This document shows, one piece after another, positions 1-7,709 of a DNA stretch of 33,726 bases (within the stretch, counting starts at the first letter, position 1; every line of letters begins with the position of its first letter). Both the position numbers and the translations under genes were made by a program. Under the pieces are notes generated by a model that worked only from the letters and a program-made list of their open reading frames with translations, was not told the DNA's origin and did not search any database. This DNA is from Porphyromonadaceae bacterium UBA4277 (GTDB lineage: Bacteria > Bacteroidota > Bacteroidia > Bacteroidales > Muribaculaceae), in NCBI GenBank assembly GCA_002395965.1, contig DGVT01000031.1, forward strand, positions 25,833-59,558, in the 5' to 3' direction.

Positions 1-94
1 TTTACTTGTTTACTCGTTTACTTGTTTACTCGTTTACTTGTTTACTCGTTTACTTGTTTACTCGTTTACTTGTTTACTCGTTTACTCGTTTACT
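1..94. repeat. 8-bp tandem repeat (minisatellite) at window edge
   Basis: Eleven full copies of an 8-bp unit TTTACTYG plus a partial copy fill positions 1-94. The unit alternates between TTTACTTG and TTTACTCG, so the true period is mostly 16 bp; the last two full units are both TTTACTCG. The array starts at the window edge and may continue beyond it. It lies just downstream of the galactanase stop codon and appears non-coding. Confidence 0.95.
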
Positions 95-101
95 ATAAAA
101 T

Positions 102-1439
102 TTACTGAGTGAGAATGATGTTGATGATGGCGTTCACGTCGTCCACATCCACGATGCCGCTGTCGTCAACGTCGGCATTGCCTTCGTAGTCGGCCTGCTG
201 CTTTCTACCCAAGATGATGTTGATCACGGCATTCACGTCGTCCACATCCACGATGCCGTTGCCATCCACATCGCCTTCAATAGGCTCTGCCTTTGGAGCA
301 AAGGCGGCGAGCTCGCTAAGTGCAGGCAAGGCTTTACCCGTTTCGTTGTCCCACAGGCCGGCATTATACCATCCCGATGGCGTGACGGCGTTCTGCCAAT
401 TCACACCATATTCGTTAGCTTCGGGGAACCACCAGAACAGTCCGGTGACGGTGGGGTGCTCGAGCAGCTTTTGCACCAGTGCCGCGGTGAAGGCCCGCTG
501 ACCCTCGTGGCTGATGGCATAGGTGTTGCCATAGGCGTCGGCAGTAGTCTCATAGTGGTAGTTGACGTTATCGGGCTGCCACTTGTGGTAGAATCCGGCT
601 TCAACAATCATCACCTCCTTGCCGGGGAAGTTGTTTTCAATGTTCTTCAGTGCACTCTCGAGCTGCCCTAAGCTGTAGTGGTAGTAGGGGTAGTAGCTCA
701 GGCCGATGATGTCGTAGTCGGCACCGGCATTGTTGATAGCGCGGTAGTAGTTATTCATCATGGAGATGTTGCGCACCAGCTCGGTGTGGATGATGATTTT
801 GGCATCGGGACACACCTCGCGGCATGCCTGTGCACTGCGGGCGAGCAGTGTGATAAAGCGTGCATCGTTGGCACTGTTGCCGGTGTTGAACTTCTTGAGC
901 TGGCTGGTAGCAGTTCCTGCCGGTCCCCAGAGCATACCGTAGGAGATTTCGTTGCCCGTCTGGATGTAGTCGGGCGTGGCACCGGCAGCCACCATCTGCT
1001 CAAGGCAAGCCTTGGTGTAGGTGTAGATGGTGTCGTAGAGCTGGGCGTCGGTAAGGTTTTTCCATGCGTCGGGCGTGGTTTGCTGCTTAGGGTCGGCCCA
1101 TGTGTCGCTGTAGTGGAAATCGAGCATGAGCTTGAAGCCCGCAGCCTTGATGCGTGCCCCGAGGGTCTTGACATATTCCAGGTCCTGCCGCACACCCTGG
1201 TCGATCTCGGCCGATGGCGCCTTCGACGGGTCAACGAATAGCCTGACGCGCATTGCCGTCCAACCCTGCTCGCTGAGCCATGGCATCACTTGGGCGATGC
1301 TTTTGTTATTGAAATCTTTGTATTTAGCGTTGTGCGATTCAAACTCGGGCAGCATTGAGATGTCGCCACCCACAACATTGGCATGCGCTTGTGGTAGAGC
1401 GCATGCCAGTAGGCATATAGCCAGAAATATTTTCTTCAT
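102..1439 (-). CDS. GH53 arabinogalactan endo-beta-1,4-galactanase with dockerin-like C-terminus
   Basis: Secreted endo-galactanase expected to cut beta-1,4-galactan, such as pectic side chains. Residues 1-20 form a signal peptide with signal peptidase I features and no lipobox cysteine. Residues 21-380 are a GH53 TIM barrel: GGDISMLP near the start, LDFHYSDTWADP (105-116), the acid/base glutamate E164 in TGNEISYG, and the nucleophile E280 in VMIVEAG. Residues 389-445 are two dockerin type I-like calcium loops that end the protein. It is the last gene of a minus-strand operon, 14 bp after an alpha-amylase. A paralogue without the dockerin tail lies at 31763-32863. The family call is firm. The exact substrate is inferred from the family, and its place in a starch operon is unusual. 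Confidence 0.95.
   Translation of the reverse strand: MKKIFLAICLLACALPQAHANVVGGDISMLPEFESHNAKYKDFNNKSIAQVMPWLSEQGWTAMRVRLFVDPSKAPSAEIDQGVRQDLEYVKTLGARIKAAGFKLMLDFHYSDTWADPKQQTTPDAWKNLTDAQLYDTIYTYTKACLEQMVAAGATPDYIQTGNEISYGMLWGPAGTATSQLKKFNTGNSANDARFITLLARSAQACREVCPDAKIIIHTELVRNISMMNNYYRAINNAGADYDIIGLSYYPYYHYSLGQLESALKNIENNFPGKEVMIVEAGFYHKWQPDNVNYHYETTADAYGNTYAISHEGQRAFTAALVQKLLEHPTVTGLFWWFPEANEYGVNWQNAVTPSGWYNAGLWDNETGKALPALSELAAFAPKAEPIEGDVDGNGIVDVDDVNAVINIILGRKQQADYEGNADVDDSGIVDVDDVNAIINIILTQ
105..275 (-). repeat. dockerin-like repeat pair of the GH53 galactanase
   Basis: Encodes residues 389-445. Two 21-residue loops follow the pattern D-x-D-x-N/S-G-I-V-D-V-D-D with calcium ligands at loop positions 1, 3, 5, 9 and 12, each followed by a short helix (VNAVINIIL or VNAIINIIL). 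Val-Asp occupies loop positions 10-11 in both, the positions that set partner specificity in clostridial dockerins. Confidence 0.9.
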
Positions 1440-1453
1440 TATAAAGGTTATGG

Positions 1454-3571
1454 TCAGTTGATAATCTTGGTGGTGGATTGTGAGCCGTCGGCATGGCGCT
1501 TGACCACGATGTTGATGCCGCTGAACGGAGTGTCGCTCACGCGTCCGGCAACATCGACGTAGTGTGTTGAAATCACCTTGCTCTCGGGCTTGATGTCGCT
1601 GATGGCGTTGGCACCGTAGGTGCTTGTGACATCCTTTGCGGCATATTTCCCGTCGGCCTGCAGATCACCCAGCTCGAGGTAAACGTCTTTGCTGAATGGC
1701 CCCAAGTTAAGGGTTTGAGGCTTACCTTCGGGTCCGCTGAAGATGAACATGATGTCGTAGTCATAGTCCTTGACAGTGTAGGTCTTGTAGTAGAAGGTGC
1801 TGCCGTTGATCACTTTACGCTTTCCGGCACTTTGCAAGATTCCGTCGGCCATGATCAGGTCGCCCGGCCAATTCTTGTTCTCGGTGCAGAGGTTGTCGCT
1901 GCCTTCCACCCAGCACCAGAAGTTAAGGCTATTCCATCCCGGGTCTTTGACGTAGATGCTGATGTCGTAAGGTTCAAACGGCGGTCTCGACTGGCCACCT
2001 TCGAAGGTGTATTCTCGTGTTACAATGCCCTTGACGGCACCGCCTATGAGCATACCCACCTTGAGTGTCATGTTTTGTGTGATGTCGATTGTGCTGCCGC
2101 TTGCAGCTTTGGTGCTTGCCGCTGTGGGCGTGCTTCCGTCGGTGGTATAGACCAGTTGCGCGTCGTCGGTCTTGCTCACGGCAGTGAGCATTGCCTTGAA
2201 AGCATTCTTGTATTCGCCCGAGGCACGATCGACCCACGCCGTCTCCATGGTGCGGTCCAAGAAGAATTTGTAGTGATAGCCGCTCATCACCTCTGCCCAG
2301 TTATTCTTGTTGGGGGTGGTGGCGCTGGTGTTGCCAAGCATCACCACAAGACGGCCGTTATTACCCTTGGTCCATCCCAAGTAATAATCTTTGCTTGCGG
2401 CACTTTTCCCGTAGGTGCTGGTGTTGGTGATGCCCACGGCCTTGCGCAGTGCAATCATCGAGGCAATCTCGGGCTTATAGGCCTGCCAGTGCTTGAGAAA
2501 CACGCACGGCGTGCCGGGCATGGCCAGCAGGTAGGCATTGGCGGCCAGTGTGTCGGCTTTGATGGGGTCTTGCTCGGCATTGGCGCGGCGCTCGGTGTCG
2601 TGGTTCTCGACGAAGGTCACGGCATAGCGGCGGTAGGCATTGTCGTTGAGGTAGGGGATTTGCTTGCCGTCGGGCATATTGCTCACCAACGGCCAGTTGC
2701 CGTCGTTGTCGGCAGTGAGGCGGCTCCAGTCGCTCTGGTTAATGGCGTTGCGCACCGTGTAGCGGAACTGGAAGTCGAATGCGGCACTCTGAATCTTGCC
2801 ATCGGCTCCTTCGCCCTGGGCAGTGTTGGCAATCCAGCCGGCAATCGTTGAGCTGCCGTCCCAGCACTCGCCCACCGAGAATTGCGGCTTCACGGCGGCA
2901 TTATACATGCCGGTGTAGCGCGCGTGGTAGCCTTTCACCATGTCGTAGCGGAACCCGGTGTAGCCCAGGTCGTTGAGCAACAGGTCTAAGTAGGCGAGCA
3001 CGTTTGTCTGCACGTTCTGGCTGGTGTGGTCCAGGTCGCGCATACCTCCCCAGTCCTCACCGGTGTCGTTGTTTTGGCTGAGCTCCTTGCCGTTGTCGCG
3101 TGCCCAGGAGAGTGTGCTTCCGGCATCGTCGTTGCGGCAGATGTCGGTGGGCAGCAGCTGGTAGGTCTTGCCTTTGTAGGTCTCTTTGGGGAATGTCACC
3201 CAGTCGCCCAAGGTCTTGCGGTGGTTGACCACGACGTCGGCAATGGTGCCGATGCCCTTGTTCTTGAACGTCTTGATCATGCTGCGCAGTTGAGCCTCGG
3301 TGCCGAACGAGCTGTTATAGTTGGTGAACCAGTACAGGTCGTCGTAGCCCATCGACTGCCCGCCGCAGTAGGCACTCTGTGGTATCCACACCAGGTCGAA
3401 GCTGCGTGCCAGCTCGTCGGCTTGTGCTTCGAGCTTTGACCAGCGTGTGTCGGTGAACGAGTCCCAGTAGAAGCCTTGCAGCATCACGCCGCCATAGTCG
3501 GCCGGCCAGCCCTGTGCCAGTGCCACCACGGGCAGTGCCAGTGCTGCTATAGTGTTGATGATTTTTTTCAT
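1454..3571 (-). CDS. GH13 secreted alpha-amylase with CBM26-like module and T9SS-like C-terminal tail
   Basis: Alpha-amylase acting on alpha-1,4-glucan. Residues 1-20 are a signal peptide without lipobox. The GH13 barrel shows all four conserved regions: DVVVNH (112-117), nucleophile D210 in GFRYDM, acid/base E235 in SVGECW, and H324-D325 in FVENHD. Residues about 455-525 resemble a chitobiase C-terminal-type domain (YTTDGSTPT). Residues 536-635 resemble a CBM26 starch-binding module (WPGDLIM). Residues 655-705 look like a type IX secretion sorting tail, with VDVAGRV, then FSGINIVV, then a short lysine-containing end. It lies 42 bp downstream of a paralogous amylase that carries a dockerin pair at the same place. 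The enzyme call is secure; T9SS export is inferred from the tail alone. Confidence 0.95.
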   Translation of the reverse strand: MKKIINTIAALALPVVALAQGWPADYGGVMLQGFYWDSFTDTRWSKLEAQADELARSFDLVWIPQSAYCGGQSMGYDDLYWFTNYNSSFGTEAQLRSMIKTFKNKGIGTIADVVVNHRKTLGDWVTFPKETYKGKTYQLLPTDICRNDDAGSTLSWARDNGKELSQNNDTGEDWGGMRDLDHTSQNVQTNVLAYLDLLLNDLGYTGFRYDMVKGYHARYTGMYNAAVKPQFSVGECWDGSSTIAGWIANTAQGEGADGKIQSAAFDFQFRYTVRNAINQSDWSRLTADNDGNWPLVSNMPDGKQIPYLNDNAYRRYAVTFVENHDTERRANAEQDPIKADTLAANAYLLAMPGTPCVFLKHWQAYKPEIASMIALRKAVGITNTSTYGKSAASKDYYLGWTKGNNGRLVVMLGNTSATTPNKNNWAEVMSGYHYKFFLDRTMETAWVDRASGEYKNAFKAMLTAVSKTDDAQLVYTTDGSTPTAASTKAASGSTIDITQNMTLKVGMLIGGAVKGIVTREYTFEGGQSRPPFEPYDISIYVKDPGWNSLNFWCWVEGSDNLCTENKNWPGDLIMADGILQSAGKRKVINGSTFYYKTYTVKDYDYDIMFIFSGPEGKPQTLNLGPFSKDVYLELGDLQADGKYAAKDVTSTYGANAISDIKPESKVISTHYVDVAGRVSDTPFSGINIVVKRHADGSQSTTKIIN
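1457..1609 (-). other. T9SS-like C-terminal sorting domain of the alpha-amylase
   Basis: Encodes residues 655-705. The layout (hydrophobic strand, VDVAGRV in place of the common YDxxGR, then a GINIVV strand and a basic end) matches the type A C-terminal signal of type IX secretion substrates in Bacteroidetes. No T9SS machinery gene is in the window, so function is inferred. Confidence 0.7.
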
Positions 3572-3613
3572 AATATGGTCACAATTTGAGTTGGGGTTAG
3601 TGTGATGCCGGGG

Positions 3614-5743
3614 TTAGTCGATGCCTAAAATGATGTTTATCACTTTGTTCACGTCGTCCACATCCACGATGCCGTTGCCGTCGATGTCGGCAGTGCCCTT
3701 ATAGTAGGATGCTTGTTTCAACTCCAGGATGATGTTAACCAGCGCGTTCACGTCGTCCACATCCACAATGCCGCTGCCGTCAACGTCGCCGGTCTTCTTG
3801 TTGAGCGGGTTGACCTTCTCGTAGATCTTGGTGACGTTGGTGAGGGTGTATTTGCCTAAGCCGTTGAGCACGTTGAGCTGCACATAGATGTCCTGGCTCA
3901 CGTTAGTGACATCGACTGTTTGCGGTGAGCCCTTGGCATCGGTGAGCACGAAGCTGAAAGTGTAGTCTTCGTCGTTGATGTCGAATTTCTTGTAGTAGAA
4001 CTTCTTGTTGCTGATTATCACCGTGTCGGTCATGTGGAAGTCGCCCGGCCATGCAGTGGTGCTCATGTTTCCGTTGCCGTCGTATGGCCAGATATATGGG
4101 TCGGTCCAAGTGGGCACGGTGTTAGACGGGTCGCGGAAATAGACAGTGGCCGTGTGCGGTGTGAATTCGGCGATTTCGGGCAGGTCATAGACGCGCGTTT
4201 GCACGTTCTTGATGGTGTTGTTCACCAGCAGGCCCACCTTTAGTGTCATGGACTCGCGCAGTCGCAGCACATAGCCGCTGGCCACCTTGGTGCCGTTGGT
4301 GGCAGTAGGCTCTGTTCCGTCGGTGGTATATACGAGTTGTGCATTGCTGCTCTGGCTCACGGCGGTCATGGTCACATTCTGTGCCTTGTTGTAGTAGCCC
4401 GAGGCCTTGTCGATCCATGCAGTCTCGCAGTTGCGGCTCATGTAGTAGCGGAAGTGATAGCCGTCCACCACCTTGACGTAGGAGCTGTTGGGAGTGTAGC
4501 CCGAGGTCTTGCTTCCCACCACGGTGATGAGCTTCTTGTTGCCTGAGCCGTTGGTCTCGATGGCGTAGCAGTTATACACCTGGTTGAGGATGTTGTAGGT
4601 GCTGGTGTTGGTGATGCCCACAGCCTTGCGCACGTCGATTTGTCCTTTGATTTCCTGCTTGCAGTCTTTCCAGTGAGTGAGGAACACGCATGGTGTGCCC
4701 GGCATGGCCATCATGTAGGCATTGGCCGCGATGGTGTCTCTCTTGAGAGGGTCGGGGTTGTAGTTGGTGACGTTGCCGCGGTCTTGCAGGTCGTGATTTT
4801 CAAGGAATGTGACGGCATAGCGGCGGTAGAAGCCCCCGAAGAGGTAGCCCTTGTCGGCATTGCTCACCAGCGGCCAGTTGTTGTCGTTGCCGTTGGGCTG
4901 GTTCAGGCTGCTCATATTGCTGTTGTTGAAGGCGTTACGACAGGTGTAGCGGAAGTCGAAGTCAAACACGCCGCTCTGTATGGCATCGTTCTGCCTTGTG
5001 CCGTTCATCCAGTCGATTTCCTGCGTGGAGTTGGTCCAGTGCTCGCCTACTGAGTAGGTGGGCTTGGCATAGGCATTATACATGCCGAAGTAGTTAGCCG
5101 AGAAGCCGCGAGCCATGTCGTAGCGGAAGCCTACATACCCTAAGTCGTTGAGCAGGAAGTCAAGATAGGCTTTGACAATGTTCTGCACGTTGGCACTCTT
5201 GTGATCCAGGTCGCGCATGCCGTCCCAGCCTTCGCCGGTGTCGTTGTTGGTGCTGAGCGAGAAGTTGTTCTCGGTAGCCCATTCAAGAGTATTGCCACCG
5301 TCGTCGTTGCGGCACACGTCGGTCGAGAGCAGCTGGTAGTCTTTTCCGTTGTAGGTCTCCTTGGCAAAGGTCAGCCAGCCGGTGAGTGGCTTGTGGTGGT
5401 TGATCACTACGTCGGCAATGCAGCCGGTGCCCTTGCTCTTGAGTGTGCTGATGAGTGAGCGCAGCTGTGCCTCGGTGCCGAAGGTGCTACTCTGCTTGAA
5501 GAAGTAGAGCGGGTCGTAGCCCATCGACGAGCCGCCGGTGTTGCCGCTCTGCGGCAGCCAAATCAGGTCGAAGTACTGCGACAGCTCGTCGGCCTGGCTC
5601 TCGATGTTGACCCAGCGTGTGTCGGAATAGGAGTTCCAGTAAAAGCCTTGTAGCATGACGCCGCCATAATTGGCCGGCCATCCTTGTGCAAGCATCATGA
5701 TGGGTGCGACAAGGGTAATGAAAGCAGTGATGAATTTTTTCAT
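3614..5743 (-). CDS. GH13 secreted alpha-amylase with CBM26-like module and dockerin-like C-terminus
   Basis: Paralogue of the next gene in the operon, colinear with it until about residue 640. Residues 1-20 are a signal peptide without lipobox. GH13 landmarks are DVVINH (111-116), nucleophile D209 in GFRYDM, acid/base E234 in SVGEHW, and H317-D318 in FLENHD. Residues about 450-520 hold a chitobiase C-terminal-like domain (YTTDGTEPT), and residues 530-625 a CBM26-like starch-binding module (TAWPGDFHM). Residues 652-709 are two dockerin-like loops. It is the first gene of the enzyme operon (amylase, amylase, galactanase), with a -7 box at 5813-5820. It probably degrades starch outside the cytoplasm. 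How it crosses the outer membrane is unclear, since it is not a lipoprotein. Confidence 0.95.
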   Translation of the reverse strand: MKKFITAFITLVAPIMMLAQGWPANYGGVMLQGFYWNSYSDTRWVNIESQADELSQYFDLIWLPQSGNTGGSSMGYDPLYFFKQSSTFGTEAQLRSLISTLKSKGTGCIADVVINHHKPLTGWLTFAKETYNGKDYQLLSTDVCRNDDGGNTLEWATENNFSLSTNNDTGEGWDGMRDLDHKSANVQNIVKAYLDFLLNDLGYVGFRYDMARGFSANYFGMYNAYAKPTYSVGEHWTNSTQEIDWMNGTRQNDAIQSGVFDFDFRYTCRNAFNNSNMSSLNQPNGNDNNWPLVSNADKGYLFGGFYRRYAVTFLENHDLQDRGNVTNYNPDPLKRDTIAANAYMMAMPGTPCVFLTHWKDCKQEIKGQIDVRKAVGITNTSTYNILNQVYNCYAIETNGSGNKKLITVVGSKTSGYTPNSSYVKVVDGYHFRYYMSRNCETAWIDKASGYYNKAQNVTMTAVSQSSNAQLVYTTDGTEPTATNGTKVASGYVLRLRESMTLKVGLLVNNTIKNVQTRVYDLPEIAEFTPHTATVYFRDPSNTVPTWTDPYIWPYDGNGNMSTTAWPGDFHMTDTVIISNKKFYYKKFDINDEDYTFSFVLTDAKGSPQTVDVTNVSQDIYVQLNVLNGLGKYTLTNVTKIYEKVNPLNKKTGDVDGSGIVDVDDVNALVNIILELKQASYYKGTADIDGNGIVDVDDVNKVINIILGID
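3617..3790 (-). repeat. dockerin-like repeat pair of the alpha-amylase
   Basis: Encodes residues 652-709. Two loops with calcium-ligand pattern D-V/I-D-G-S/N-G-I-V-D-V-D-D, joined by a linker of about ten residues containing YYKGTA. It occupies the position held by the T9SS-like tail in the neighbouring paralogue. Confidence 0.9.
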
Positions 5744-5812
5744 AATTTATGTGTTTTGTGTTATAATTTCCCTGAATTTGCCGGTGGTTGAGCGACAGTT
5801 TGTTTCAACAAG

Positions 5813-5844
5813 CAAATTTACCTATTAATTATTAGACTTGCAAG
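5813..5844 (-). promoter_or_regulatory. promoter of the amylase/galactanase operon
   Basis: On the minus strand a Bacteroidetes -7 box TAAATTTG lies at 5813-5820. A partial -33 element (CTTG, 5841-5844) sits 20 bp upstream of it. The start codon at 5743 is about 60-70 bp downstream of the expected transcription start. Confidence 0.45.
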
Positions 5845-5929
5845 TGCAACATCGATTTTTTGCGTGCATTTGTAGTAGGATGATTTCAGTAGGATGATTG
5901 CGGCAGTACCCTGATGTGATGATAGAAAG

Positions 5930-5964
5930 CAACCGTGGAGTGCTTGTGTGGCGCCCCACGGTTG
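5930..5964 (-). terminator. hairpin downstream of the 6105-7424 gene
   Basis: A perfect 9-bp inverted repeat (CAACCGTGG / CCACGGTTG) with a 17-nt loop. On the minus strand it is followed by a short T-rich stretch, so it is a likely but weak intrinsic terminator. Confidence 0.5.
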
Positions 5965-6104
5965 TGAGATTAGTGCTGATGAAGTGTTACCGTTGTCGCG
6001 GTAGTGAGTTCGTTGCGGGCTTGACTTGATGGTTTACGGACTACAGTTGAAGTCGCGCCGTGGATTGGAACTCGGTTTTTATTGCGGCAATCGGCGTGGC
6101 TTCA

Positions 6105-7424
6105 TTAGTGAGCTAAGATGATGTTGATGATTTCGTTCACGTCGTCAACATCCACGATGCCGTTGTTGTCGAGGTCGGCGCTGCCGGGATATTGATCCTT
6201 ATACTGATTGTAGTTGAGGATGAGGTTGATCACGGCGTTCACGTCGTCAACGTCAACAATACCGCTACCGTCCACGTCGCCCTTGATACCGGCACCCTTA
6301 GCTTCGAACTTGAACTTCAGGTTCTCGCGGTCGAAGGTGATGATGTAAGCACCGTTGCCGCTGACCTTGTAAGAAGCGTTGGTGTTGGTTGAGAGCTGAG
6401 TGGTCATTTCCTCGCCGATGATAACGTCTTCGTTAGCCTCGAGTGGACCATAGCGCAGAGCGTTCACGTCGTTCCATGAGCCGCGTGTGCCGCTGAAGAT
6501 GAACCAAACGTCGCCGTTGATTTCGGCTTCATAGGTGAAGATTTCACCGTTCTGGGTCATTTCCACACCGCTGGCGGGATCCCAGTTTCCGAATGGGTTG
6601 TTACCCACGATGAACATGCCTTCGGGCTTCTCGGCCTCGGTCACGGTCAGTGTGCGGGCATTCAGGTCGAGGGTGAGCAGGTAGTAGCCCTGTGCGATCG
6701 AGAATGAAGGCTCAGAAACGCCCTCTTCGCTCAGAGGCAGAGCCTCGCCCAGGACAACCTCGTTCTGGCCTTCGATGGCAGCAAAACGATACTGGCTGAT
6801 GCTTGCCCAGTCGCCAATGGTAGTGGCCAGTGCGCGAGTGAAGCTGAAGCTCGACACGCTGTCGGCAACGTTGATGTTAACAGTGAAGACGTTGTTGGCT
6901 ACAGAGTCCATAGCAACGCCCACGCTGGGTTCCCAGCTATTACCGTTCACACCGCCCAGGACGAAGATGCCACCGGGTACGGGGGGCACAACGGGGTCGG
7001 GCTCGCTCAGGCGTTCTACCATGAGCAGGCGGTCTTCACCGTCATCCACGAGTGTCAGACGATAATCAGCAGCCTTGGTGATAAGGAATGCGTTCTCAGA
7101 GCTTTCCGACAGCTCACCGCAAGCGATGGGCTCTTCAAGAAGGTCTTCTACCGAGAAGTTGTTGAACGTGGCGCCGAAGCGATAGGGCTTGATGGCATCC
7201 CAGTCGCCGGCGGTCTCAGCAAGCATGTAGGTGAAGCTGAAGTAAGAACTTGCGTTGAAGTGTCCTTCATACTGGTAAGTTCCATCACCTAAATTCTCCA
7301 TCTGAGTGCCAATGCTGGGTTCCCAGATCTGGTCACCTACATTACCCAGAATGTAGATGTTGTCTTGTGCGTTCATGCCAACCATTGCAGCAAGCATGAG
7401 CAAAGTGGTAAAGAATTTCTTCAT
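6105..7424 (-). CDS. secreted three-module starch-binding-like protein (SusE/F-type repeats) with dockerin-like C-terminus
   Basis: No catalytic domain is visible. Residues 1-19 are a signal peptide without lipobox. Three tandem homologous modules follow, at about 20-135, 150-265 and 268-378. Each begins with an IYILGNV / IFVLGGVN / MFIVGNNPFG strand, then W-E/D-P-S/A, and contains a GDW or GSW motif followed by YRFGA, YRFAA or YGPLEA. This pattern resembles the carbohydrate-binding repeats of SusE/SusF-like proteins. Residues 382-439 are two dockerin-like loops. It has its own promoter and an upstream copy of the putative LacI operator, so it probably belongs to the starch regulon. A role in binding alpha-glucan, alone or in an assembly, is inferred. 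The last module of the 7710-9713 protein is its closest relative here. Confidence 0.8.
   Translation of the reverse strand: MKKFFTTLLMLAAMVGMNAQDNIYILGNVGDQIWEPSIGTQMENLGDGTYQYEGHFNASSYFSFTYMLAETAGDWDAIKPYRFGATFNNFSVEDLLEEPIACGELSESSENAFLITKAADYRLTLVDDGEDRLLMVERLSEPDPVVPPVPGGIFVLGGVNGNSWEPSVGVAMDSVANNVFTVNINVADSVSSFSFTRALATTIGDWASISQYRFAAIEGQNEVVLGEALPLSEEGVSEPSFSIAQGYYLLTLDLNARTLTVTEAEKPEGMFIVGNNPFGNWDPASGVEMTQNGEIFTYEAEINGDVWFIFSGTRGSWNDVNALRYGPLEANEDVIIGEEMTTQLSTNTNASYKVSGNGAYIITFDRENLKFKFEAKGAGIKGDVDGSGIVDVDDVNAVINLILNYNQYKDQYPGSADLDNNGIVDVDDVNEIINIILAH
6108..6281 (-). repeat. dockerin-like repeat pair of the three-module binding protein
   Basis: Encodes residues 382-439. Both loops read I-V-D-V-D-D at positions 7-12; the linker contains QYPGSAD. 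The first repeat (6238-6281) matches the first repeat of the neighbouring gene (7840-7883) at 43 of 44 nucleotides. Confidence 0.9.
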
Positions 7425-7497
7425 AGTGTGAATAAATAATTTAGTTAATAAATTAGGTTAAAAATTTGGTTCTTCTATTTGTTGACTTTTCAACACG

Positions 7498-7505
7498 CAA
7501 ATATA
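7498..7505 (-). promoter_or_regulatory. -7 box of the three-module binding protein gene
   Basis: TATATTTG on the minus strand fits the Bacteroidetes -7 consensus TAnnTTTG, about 74 bp upstream of the start codon at 7424. No clear -33 TTTG lies 19-21 bp upstream, as expected if an activator is needed. The putative LacI operator begins 56 bp upstream. Confidence 0.55.
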
Positions 7506-7561
7506 ATTAATTTAGAAGAATAAGGTAGTTATTGGTGTGATTATGTGGCGTCAAAAACAGC

Positions 7562-7573
7562 GCAATCGTTTGC
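7562..7573. promoter_or_regulatory. putative LacI-family operator
   Basis: GCAATCGTTTGC, a 10-of-12 palindrome with the central CG typical of LacI-family operators. It is identical to the site at 17367-17378 next to the LacI gene and sits at nearly the same distance (56 versus 57 bp) upstream of the -7 box. Confidence 0.65.
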
Positions 7574-7611
7574 AGGCTGTTTGCCTTGACTGTGAGTATA
7601 TAGCCGGTGAT

Positions 7612-7647
7612 AATAAAAGGCGAGGGCGTAAAAGGGTGCCCTCGCCT
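7612..7647 (-). terminator. intrinsic terminator of the 7710-9713 gene
   Basis: Perfect 10-bp inverted repeat (AGGCGAGGGC / GCCCTCGCCT, 7618-7627 and 7638-7647) with a 10-nt loop. On the minus strand it is followed by TTTTATT. It lies about 60 bp after the stop codon. Confidence 0.85.
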
Positions 7648-7709
7648 ATAAATAGTTCAAACTACGATTAATGCTGATTAGTGTCCGGCATTAAAAGTGT
7701 GTTTGCTAT

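Larger units (their letters stand above)
5744..6104. other. intergenic region between the enzyme operon and the binding-protein gene
   Basis: This 361-bp stretch holds the promoter of the enzyme operon (5813-5844) and a hairpin (5930-5964) that probably ends the upstream gene. No gene was seen. The remaining 6000-6104 shows nothing recognisable. Confidence 0.6.

Noticed and set aside
1..94. CRISPR-like array
   Set aside because: The 8-bp units are contiguous, with no unique spacers and no cas genes. It is a simple tandem repeat.
5846..5863. Possible third LacI operator upstream of the amylase operon (GCAA and TTGC half sites)
   Set aside because: The half sites are separated by 10 bp instead of 4, without the central CG symmetry, and the spacing to the -7 box differs from the two good sites.
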